The translations under genes were made by a program, and so were the position numbers. Source: an uncultured Pyrinomonas sp. (GTDB lineage Bacteria; Acidobacteriota; Blastocatellia; Pyrinomonadales; Pyrinomonadaceae). From it: a stretch of DNA of 5,927 bases. Numbering within the stretch: the first letter of the stretch is position 1; each line of letters begins with the position of its first letter. The DNA lies in NCBI GenBank assembly GCA_937135995.1, contig CAKZOF010000079.1:1-5927 (forward strand), given 5' to 3'. The notes under the pieces are model-generated. The model saw only the letters and a list, made by a program, of their open reading frames with translations. It had not been told where the DNA came from and did not search any database. Shown piece by piece: positions 1 to 4,505 of the stretch.

Positions 1-500
1 GAACGGTAACCGAAGCCGCACTCATCACGGCTGAGTTCGACGAAGCGGCGCGCGCGCCGATCGAAGGCGCGCACGCGGATCAACGTATCGGCGACCTCTT
101 GCCCATAGGCTCCGACGTTCTGCACCGGCACGGCGCCGACCGATCCGGGAATGCCGCTCAAACACTCGACGCCGGCGAGATCGCGCTCCACACAGAACCG
201 CACGAACTCGTCCCAGTCCTCTCCGGCGCGCGCTTCCACCACTGCTTCGCCGTTCCTGTGCTCAGCCGCGACGCCGCGCAGGGCGATGTGAAGCACGAGG
301 CCGTCGAAGCCATGGTCGGCGATGACAACGTTGCTTCCGCCGCCCAGAACGAACAGGGCCAGCTCACGCTCCGCGGCCAGCGCGACTGCGTCGGCGACGT
401 CGCTTTCGCTTTCGGCGCGGGCGAAGAGACGCGCCGGCCCGCCAACCTTCAACGTGGTCAACGGCGCGAGCGGAACGTTCTCGCGGATCATCAAGCTCAT
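1..500 (-). CDS. murB: UDP-N-acetylmuramate dehydrogenase (MurB), partial, 3' end cut by window edge
   Basis: MurB is the cytoplasmic FAD enzyme that reduces UDP-GlcNAc-enolpyruvate to UDP-MurNAc with NADPH, the second committed step of peptidoglycan synthesis. Reading from the ATG at 500-498, 166 residues are visible and the frame stays open to the edge. The N-terminus has the family's N-x-PLAPLTTLKVGGPA pattern (about residues 8-23). The FAD-binding segment VLGGGSNVVIADHGFDGLVL follows at 51-70, then LSGIPGSVGAVPVQNVGAYG (114-133) and the GFGYR motif at 162-166. By alignment from memory, its Arg corresponds to catalytic Arg159 of E. coli MurB. The remaining substrate-binding half lies outside the window. 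The start ATG shares ATGA with the stop of the upstream hydrolase gene, which indicates translational coupling. An in-frame ATG three codons later (491) is an alternative start. There is no strong Shine-Dalgarno sequence, consistent with coupling. Identification is firm. Confidence 0.95.
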   Translation of the reverse strand, partial: MSLMIRENVPLAPLTTLKVGGPARLFARAESESDVADAVALAAERELALFVLGGGSNVVIADHGFDGLVLHIALRGVAAEHRNGEAVVEARAGEDWDEFVRFCVERDLAGVECLSGIPGSVGAVPVQNVGAYGQEVADTLIRVRAFDRRARRFVELSRDECGFGYR

Positions 501-1405
501 CGTCCCGGACCGAGCGCTTCCGGATGATGCTTGCGCCAGTAGCGGACCAACCCTTGCAGATTCATCCACGGCGGATCGGCCAGTTCGTATTCGCGTATTC
601 GCTCTTCGTCCAGTCCGCATGCCCGCAGATCCTCGCGCCAGTAGCGCACGAATTCTTCGATCAGCTCTTGGTCGTCGCGCCCCGCGCGCAGGGCGTTGAG
701 CGTCCAACTGGCCCACGCTTCGAGCTTCGCTTCAAGCCGATCCACGTGCTCGCGCACGTCGTCGGTGCGCCCGAAGTGAGTCAGGTAGAGGGCATCCGGC
801 GCAAGCTCGCGCACGCGCTGCAGCGAAGCGCGCCATGCCTCGAGATCGATATCAGGCGGCGGCGTCGGCGGCAGCACCGGTCCTTGTCCAATGCGTATGC
901 CAGCGATGTCGCCAGCAAAAAGCAGGCCATTGATCGCGTAAACGTGGTGATGCGCGGCGTGGCCAGGCGTGGCGACGGCGCGAACGGTCGTCTGACCGAG
1001 GCGCACCTCTTCGCCGTCGCTCAACACTCTAAGTCGTTCAGCGGCGATGGGACGTACCTCGCCCCATAAACTCTCCATCTGATCGCCGTAGATGCGCGCC
1101 GCTGAGGCGAGCAGTTTGGTCGGGTCGGCAAGGTGCGGCGCGCCGCGCGGATGGACGTAGATGGTCGCCCCGCGTTCGGCGAACTGCCAAGCGCCGCCCG
1201 CATGATCGAGGTGAATGTGCGTGACGAAGACGTGGCGCACCTCTTCGGGCGCGTAGCCCAACGCGCTGATGCCCGCGGCCAAAGTCGCGTAGCTCGACGC
1301 CGGACCGGCCTCGATCAACACCGGACCGACTGCGGTCGGCACCAGATAGCTGGCGATGACGTGCGCAAGACCGCCGAACCCATGATCGATCACTCGAACC
1401 TGCAC
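497..1405 (-). CDS. Metallo-beta-lactamase-fold metal-dependent hydrolase
   Basis: This 302-residue protein belongs to the metallo-beta-lactamase (MBL) fold hydrolases, the superfamily of glyoxalase II, lactonases and related enzymes. The signature THIHLDH gives H63, H65, D67 and H68. Further expected metal ligands are H149 (TPGHAAHH), D166 (FAGDIAG) and H210 (LTHFG), so the dinuclear zinc site looks complete and the enzyme should be active. Residues 1-215 form the MBL core. Residues 216-302 are a charged, probably helical C-terminal region rich in Trp, Arg and Glu, which may shape the substrate pocket. No signal peptide or membrane segment is seen, so it is probably cytoplasmic. The start is GTG at 1405, chosen because a strong AGGAGGAG lies 10 nt upstream and the protein begins directly at the first beta strand. 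It overlaps murB by 4 nt. The substrate cannot be read from the sequence; a glyoxalase II-like or lactonase-like thioester or ester hydrolase is possible. Confidence 0.93.
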   Translation of the reverse strand: MQVRVIDHGFGGLAHVIASYLVPTAVGPVLIEAGPASSYATLAAGISALGYAPEEVRHVFVTHIHLDHAGGAWQFAERGATIYVHPRGAPHLADPTKLLASAARIYGDQMESLWGEVRPIAAERLRVLSDGEEVRLGQTTVRAVATPGHAAHHHVYAINGLLFAGDIAGIRIGQGPVLPPTPPPDIDLEAWRASLQRVRELAPDALYLTHFGRTDDVREHVDRLEAKLEAWASWTLNALRAGRDDQELIEEFVRYWREDLRACGLDEERIREYELADPPWMNLQGLVRYWRKHHPEALGPGR

Positions 1406-1415
1406 AGTTCCGTCT

Positions 1416-1423
1416 CTCCTCCT
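1416..1423 (-). promoter_or_regulatory. Strong ribosome binding site of the MBL hydrolase gene
   Basis: On the minus strand the sequence reads AGGAGGAG, ending 10 nt before the GTG start at 1405. It is a near-ideal Shine-Dalgarno match, it supports the GTG start, and it is the only strong ribosome binding site seen in the window. The glcE and glcF starts have no comparable site, so this gene appears to be independently and efficiently translated. Confidence 0.8.
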
Positions 1424-1435
1424 CTCTTCACGCGC

Positions 1436-1469
1436 AGCGGATCATGCTCCGAGGCTCGCATGTTCTTCG
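1436..1469. repeat. 34-nt direct repeat type 2, copy A
   Basis: Copy A starts AGCGGATCATGCTCC and ends GCATGTTCTTCG. It matches copy B at 1505-1538 at 32 of 34 positions, the differences being AT versus GC at the tenth and eleventh bases. The period is 69 nt. It lies between the putative -10 element and the Shine-Dalgarno site of the hydrolase gene, so it would sit in the 5' leader of that mRNA. Function unknown. Confidence 0.85.
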
Positions 1470-1486
1470 TTCTCAACTACCATGCA

Positions 1487-1495
1487 ATTATCACA
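1487..1495 (-). promoter_or_regulatory. Possible extended -10 promoter for the MBL hydrolase-murB unit
   Basis: The minus strand reads TGTGATAAT, an extended -10 motif (TGn) followed by GATAAT, which matches 5 of 6 positions of the sigma-70 consensus. It sits in a 35-nt AT-richer island in otherwise GC-rich DNA, about 80 nt upstream of the GTG start. No recognisable -35 is found at 16-18 nt spacing; that position would fall in or beside repeat copy B. It assumes a housekeeping sigma-70-like consensus in an unidentified organism. Confidence 0.4.
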
Positions 1496-1504
1496 GCAGA
1501 CGGA

Positions 1505-1538
1505 AGCGGATCGCGCTCCGAGGCTCGCATGTTCTTCG
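1505..1538. repeat. 34-nt direct repeat type 2, copy B
   Basis: Copy B starts AGCGGATCGCGCTCC and ends GCATGTTCTTCG, with two mismatches to copy A at 1436-1469. The first 13 bases can form a short stem, AGCG/CGCT around GATCG, and this stem is weakened in copy A. It lies immediately upstream of the putative promoter of the hydrolase gene. Its origin and role are unknown; it could be a dispersed intergenic repeat family or a local duplication. Confidence 0.85.
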
Positions 1539-1641
1539 CTTCCGCAACTGCTGATGCAGCTTGCTGCGTCCTGCAGCGCGCGAGCTTTGCACTTTTCGTC
1601 CCCGCCTGCGCCGCGGCAATCGCGCGAAGGCGAAGCGAACG

Positions 1642-1657
1642 AGGCGAGCGCTCGCCT
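1642..1657. repeat. 16-nt perfect palindrome at the edge of a 34-nt repeat
   Basis: AGGCGAGCGCTCGCCT is a perfect inverted repeat centred between 1649 and 1650. Its right half is the first seven bases of repeat type 1 copy 1 (1651-1684). It could form a very GC-rich hairpin, or act as a dimeric protein-binding site. There is no T-tract on either side, so it does not look like a standard intrinsic terminator. Short GCGAA-like reiterations precede it at about 1621-1640. Confidence 0.7.
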
Positions 1658-1684
1658 GCGCCCGCCCTCATTTGCGCTGCCGCA
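1651..1684. repeat. 34-nt direct repeat type 1, copy 1 (intergenic)
   Basis: Copy 1 runs from CTCGCCTGCGCCC to TTTGCGCTGCCGCA and differs from copy 2 (1722-1755) by a single base, with a period of 71 nt. On the minus strand it would read CGG CAG CGC AAA TGA in the frame matching the end of glcF, so the one difference is synonymous (CAG versus CAA). This copy is entirely non-coding. Confidence 0.88.
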
Positions 1685-1721
1685 ATACCTTGTAGCCAAT
1701 CGCATGCGCCGTTCAGTTTAT

Positions 1722-1755
1722 CTCGCCTGCGCCCGCCCTCATTTGCGTTGCCGCA
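1722..1755. repeat. 34-nt direct repeat type 1, copy 2, spanning the glcF stop codon
   Basis: Half of this copy lies inside glcF and supplies its last four codons (Arg-Gln-Arg-Lys) and TGA stop; the other half lies beyond the stop. Sequence similarity to copy 1 ends at the 34-nt boundaries: the DNA further into glcF does not match the DNA next to copy 1. The repeat is therefore a discrete unit rather than a long duplication of the gene end. Confidence 0.88.
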
Positions 1756-3151
1756 GTCGCTCTCCGTCGCCGCGCAAAGAGGCGTCGAGCACATCGGCCA
1801 AGTGGACCACCGGTGGGCGTTGACCGAGCGCGCGCAGGCTGCTCCTGATTTGCAGGATGCAACCGGGATTGCTCGCGACCACGGCTTGCGCTCCGGTGGC
1901 GAGTACGTTGCGCGCCTTGCGCTCGCCAAGTTGCTGTGCCGTGTGCGGTTCGACGAGGTTGTAGATGCCCGCCGAACCGCAGCAGACGGCCCCTTCAGGG
2001 ATCTCTACCAGTTCAAGTTTCGGAATCTGCGCGAGCAGCGCGCGCGGCGCGTCCACGATGCCCTGCGCATGGCGCAGGTGGCAGGCGTCGTGATAGGCGA
2101 TGCGCAAAGGGAGCGCGTGCCGCGCGGCGCGTGGCCCGAGTTCGATGAGGAATTCGGAGAGGTCGCGACACTTGGCGGCCAAGCGTTGCGCCCGCGCGGC
2201 GTACTTCGGATCATCGCGCAGCAGCCAAGCGTACTCCTTCATGGTGGAGCCGCAACCGGCGGCGTTGACGATCACGGCATCCACCGCGGCGCGTTCGAAA
2301 AGATCGATCAGGCGGCGCGCCAAAAGGCGTGCTTCCGCTTCCCTTCCGGCGTGCACGAGCAACGCGCCGCAACAGCCCTGTTCAGCGGGCGCCACCACGT
2401 CGCACCCTTCCGTTGCCAGCACGCGCGCCGTCGCCTGATTCGTCCCGGCGAAGAAGATTCGCTGCACGCAACCGAGCAGCAGGCCGACGCGCGCACGCCG
2501 CTGGCCCACCGCCGGCGTCAGAGGCGGCGTGCGCGCAAAAAGGTCTCGGAATTCGAGCGGCGGCAGCAGTTCTTCCATGGCGCGCAGACGCGCGGGCAAC
2601 AGACGCATGAGGCCGCTGGCGCGCAACAGCGCACGCAGTCTCGAAGCGCGGTAGAACCAGAGCGGTGCGGCCAGCCAACGCAGTCGTTGCGGATGTGGAA
2701 AGGTCGCGAAGAGAAGGCGGCGGAAGAGCCGGTCCGGGAGCGGACGCTGGTAGTGGCGTTCAATTTCGGCACGCGTCGCTTCGATCAACCGGTCGTAGCG
2801 CACGCCTGACGGGCAAGCCGTCAGGCACGCCATGCAGCCCAAGCACCGCTCAAAGTGGGTGACGTAGGCGCTGGACCAGCGCGCGCGCCCTTCGTGCCCG
2901 AGCTTCATCAGGTAGATGCGCCCGCGCGGGCTGTCCATCTCTTCGCCCCAGAGCTGGTAGGTCGGGCACGCAGGCAAGCAGAACCCGCAGTGGACGCACT
3001 CGTCGATCAGCTCCACGGGCGGCGCGCCCTGCGCGTCGAAGATGCTCCGCGTCGAACGGAGATCGTCGGTCTTTCGGTCGTCCATCATCTTTGTCGGCGC
3101 CGATGGCGCGCATCGAATGCTCGTCGGCGAAAGCTCTCGCCCGCAAGGCAT
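1739..3151 (-). CDS. glcF: Glycolate oxidase iron-sulfur subunit GlcF
   Basis: GlcF is the iron-sulfur electron-transfer subunit that takes electrons from the flavin subunits GlcD and GlcE and passes them towards the respiratory quinone pool. The 470-residue frame has two 4Fe-4S motifs: C52, C55, C58, C62P and C103, C106, C109, C113P. Two CCG (heterodisulfide-reductase-like) domains follow, with C228, C260-C261-G and C300, then C357 (YHDACHLRHAQ), C390-C391-G and C431. All expected cysteines are present. The start is uncertain. ATG 3151 gives the longest form but its first 21 residues look unlike the family, have no Shine-Dalgarno sequence and overlap a hairpin arm. The tandem ATGs at 3088 and 3085 (MMDDRKTDD) are plausible alternatives. 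It lies 43 nt after glcE if the long start is used. The last four codons and stop fall within a 34-nt repeat that recurs downstream. Identification is firm; glycolate versus another 2-hydroxyacid as substrate is inferred from the operon. Confidence 0.95.
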   Translation of the reverse strand: MPCGRELSPTSIRCAPSAPTKMMDDRKTDDLRSTRSIFDAQGAPPVELIDECVHCGFCLPACPTYQLWGEEMDSPRGRIYLMKLGHEGRARWSSAYVTHFERCLGCMACLTACPSGVRYDRLIEATRAEIERHYQRPLPDRLFRRLLFATFPHPQRLRWLAAPLWFYRASRLRALLRASGLMRLLPARLRAMEELLPPLEFRDLFARTPPLTPAVGQRRARVGLLLGCVQRIFFAGTNQATARVLATEGCDVVAPAEQGCCGALLVHAGREAEARLLARRLIDLFERAAVDAVIVNAAGCGSTMKEYAWLLRDDPKYAARAQRLAAKCRDLSEFLIELGPRAARHALPLRIAYHDACHLRHAQGIVDAPRALLAQIPKLELVEIPEGAVCCGSAGIYNLVEPHTAQQLGERKARNVLATGAQAVVASNPGCILQIRSSLRALGQRPPVVHLADVLDASLRGDGERLRQRK

Positions 3152-3190
3152 CGAAGCGCAGGGGCACTTGCCGGGAACTTTTGCTTCGAT
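3150..3190 (-). promoter_or_regulatory. Inverted repeat in the glcE-glcF spacer reaching the predicted glcF start
   Basis: On the minus strand ATCGAAGC (3190-3183) pairs perfectly with GCTTCGAT (3157-3150), an 8-bp stem around a 25-nt loop. The 3' arm includes the first two bases of the ATG at 3151. Within the loop, GGC/GCC around 3163-3172 can form a small inner stem. It could limit translation from the upstream ATG, mark an mRNA processing site, or be chance. It resembles the glcD-glcE junction in position. Confidence 0.45.
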
Positions 3191-3194
3191 CCCG

Positions 3195-4463
3195 TCAGAT
3201 CCCGCCGACGAACCTTCCGGGATTGAGCGTCCGTTGCGGATCGAACTGCTCGCGGAGGCGGCGCATCAAGGGCAGTGCGTCGCCCGCGCTGCCCCACACG
3301 TCCACCTGCCGTTTGACTTCGAGCGGCGCGCGCAGCACAACGCACGACGCGCCTTCGAGCGCCGCGCGCAACTCCGCGATCAACTCGGCCGTCGCCCGGC
3401 TGAAAGCCATTGTGATCACACCGAAAGCTTGCGCGACGGCGCGCCACTGCGTCTGATGCCGTTCAGCAACGCGCGCCGCGCGCTCGATCGCTTCGGCCAA
3501 CTGCGAACGTAGCACGCTCAGCTTGCAGATCAAAACGTTGGCTTCGCCCCACAACTCTTCGCGCGCGCGCCACACGCCGTCGTCTTCGCCAGCGACCCGA
3601 GCCGCCTGGCCGAGCGCACGCACGCGCCGCAGTTGAGCATCCACCGCTGCGGGCGGCCCCTCGAACCGCACGTCGAGCATGGCGCCCGCCGCACGCGCCT
3701 CGGCGCGCACCTGCATGCTCGCGGGTGCCAGCGTCGAATCGAAGATGGCGAGCGCCAGTTCGTTTGCGCGGCGCAAAGAATCGAGCGCGAAGCTCACCGT
3801 GCGCGTCGAAGCAGGCAGCGGGTAGAGGCGAAAGGTGGCTTCGATGATGACGCCGAGCGTGCCGAGCGCGCCCGTCATCAACTTCGGCAGATCGTAGCCA
3901 GCGACGTTTTTGACGACCTTGCCGCCGCCGCGCGCGATCGTGCCGTCCGCGAGCACGAGGCGCACGCCGAGCAAGTGATCGCGCACCGCGCCGAAGCGCA
4001 AGCGGAGCGCGCCGCTGTCATTGGTGGCGATGACACCGCCCACGGTCGCCCGTTCAGCGAAGAGCGGATCGAGCGCAAGCCGCTGACCGCGCGCGGCGAG
4101 CTGACGTTGTAGCGCCGCCACCGTGCAACCGGCTTCCACGGTCGCCGTCATGTCGGCCCACGCATGTTCGACGAGACGATCAAACCGCGCGGTGGAGAGA
4201 ATCAGATCGACGGCTTCGGGAAGGTTGCCCCAGTGGAGTTTGGTGCCGCCGCCGCGCACCACAACGCGCTGGCCGCGACGGCTGGCCCAACCGAGAAAGC
4301 GCGCCACACCTTCGGCGTCTTCCGGTTCGACGACGGCGCGCGGCATGAGACCTTCCACCATGTCGCGTGGCTCTGCCTTCAAGGCGCGCACGCCCATTTG
4401 TTGGTCCAGATCGAACTCCATGCTGCTAGCAGCAGATCCACCAACTCTTCCCAGCGTCTCCAC
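3195..4463 (-). CDS. glcE: Glycolate oxidase FAD-binding subunit GlcE
   Basis: GlcE is the second flavin-binding subunit of the glycolate oxidase complex and is required, with GlcD, for hydroxyacid oxidation. The 422-residue frame has a PCMH-type FAD-binding domain. Its motifs are RGGGTKLHWG (70-79, pyrophosphate binding), TVGGVIATNDSG (140-151) and GKVVKNVAGYDLPKLMTGAL (181-200). The C-terminus is the typical FDPQRTLNPGRFVGG (407-421). It lacks the HAGDGN and GEHGVG motifs of GlcD, as expected for GlcE. It is longer than the E. coli protein (about 350 residues). The GTG at 4463 gives the longest form, but its first 14 residues (METLGRVGGSAASS) have no clear family match and no good Shine-Dalgarno sequence precedes it. 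The ATG at 4421 (MEFDLDQQM) is an alternative start. It lies 42 nt after glcD with the GTG start and is followed closely by glcF, so one operon is likely. Identification is firm, start uncertain. Confidence 0.93.
   Translation of the reverse strand: METLGRVGGSAASSMEFDLDQQMGVRALKAEPRDMVEGLMPRAVVEPEDAEGVARFLGWASRRGQRVVVRGGGTKLHWGNLPEAVDLILSTARFDRLVEHAWADMTATVEAGCTVAALQRQLAARGQRLALDPLFAERATVGGVIATNDSGALRLRFGAVRDHLLGVRLVLADGTIARGGGKVVKNVAGYDLPKLMTGALGTLGVIIEATFRLYPLPASTRTVSFALDSLRRANELALAIFDSTLAPASMQVRAEARAAGAMLDVRFEGPPAAVDAQLRRVRALGQAARVAGEDDGVWRAREELWGEANVLICKLSVLRSQLAEAIERAARVAERHQTQWRAVAQAFGVITMAFSRATAELIAELRAALEGASCVVLRAPLEVKRQVDVWGSAGDALPLMRRLREQFDPQRTLNPGRFVGGI
4421..4434. repeat. 14-nt perfect palindrome at the alternative glcE start
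   Basis: TGCTGCTAGCAGCA is self-complementary over all 14 bases and can fold as a 5-bp stem with a CTAG loop. Read on the minus strand, its last three-quarter turn leads straight into ATG 4421, an alternative start of glcE; the A of that ATG is the palindrome's final base. If translation starts at GTG 4463, the palindrome is coding and specifies Ala-Ala-Ser-Ser. Role unknown; it may be chance. Confidence 0.6.
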
Positions 4464-4488
4464 CTTACGGCTGCGAGCCGTGGGGTGG
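4460..4488 (-). promoter_or_regulatory. Two-tier hairpin in the glcD-glcE spacer enclosing the predicted GTG start
   Basis: On the minus strand ACGGCT (4481-4476) and AGCCGT (4472-4467) form a perfect 6-bp stem with loop CGC. Beyond a symmetric CC/AA internal loop, CCACC (4488-4484) pairs with GGTGG (4464-4460). The outer 3' arm contains the whole GTG codon at 4463-4461. If glcE does start there, the start codon would be buried in this structure. It could instead be an intercistronic processing or stabilising stem, with the real start downstream. No T-tract follows, so it is not a standard terminator. Confidence 0.6.
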
Positions 4489-4505
4489 TTGACCGTCCGA
4501 CTTCG

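Larger units (their letters stand above)
1406..1738. other. Intergenic region between glcF and the MBL hydrolase gene
   Basis: This 333-nt stretch has no convincing gene. Open frames through it on both strands have protein sequences that look like translated repeats and GC-rich noise. It holds two copies of each of two distinct 34-nt direct repeats (one copy extends into glcF), a 16-nt perfect palindrome, a possible extended -10 promoter and the Shine-Dalgarno site of the hydrolase gene. The two segments between repeat copies are about 43-46% GC by hand count, visibly lower than the surrounding sequence. No hairpin followed by a T-tract was found, so no intrinsic terminator for glcF can be named. 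The region probably separates two transcription units. Confidence 0.75.

Noticed and set aside
99..527. Plus-strand open frame opposite murB
   Set aside because: The opposite strand carries continuous, highly recognisable MurB motifs; this frame has none.
1442..1705. Minus-strand 87-codon frame in the intergenic region, with in-frame duplicated EEHASLGA
   Set aside because: The duplication is the 34-nt type 2 repeat, whose 69-nt period is a multiple of three. There is no plausible ribosome binding site or protein-like composition, so it is treated as non-coding.
1685..1721. Possible promoter in the AT-richer segment between type 1 repeat copies
   Set aside because: The best -35/-10 pair on the minus strand matches only 3 and 4 of 6 consensus positions, too weak to call.
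1600..1741. Intrinsic terminator after glcF
   Set aside because: GC-rich inverted repeats are present but none is followed by a T-tract on the minus strand.
1436..1755. CRISPR-like geometry: 34-nt repeats with 35- and 37-nt spacers
   Set aside because: There are two different repeats with only two copies each, the copies carry mismatches, one copy lies inside the glcF coding sequence, and no cas gene is present.
1133..2809. Long plus-strand open frame of 558 codons
   Set aside because: It runs antisense across the hydrolase, the intergenic repeats and glcF. The protein is low-complexity, Arg/Ala-rich and shows no domain, while the minus-strand frames have full family motifs. It is a shadow of GC-rich codon use.
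3094..3103. Palindrome TCGGCGCCGA, also at 5887-5896 and 5908-5917
   Set aside because: Recurrence is explained by frequent Gly-Ala codons GGC GCC in GC-rich coding sequence; positions show no regulatory logic.
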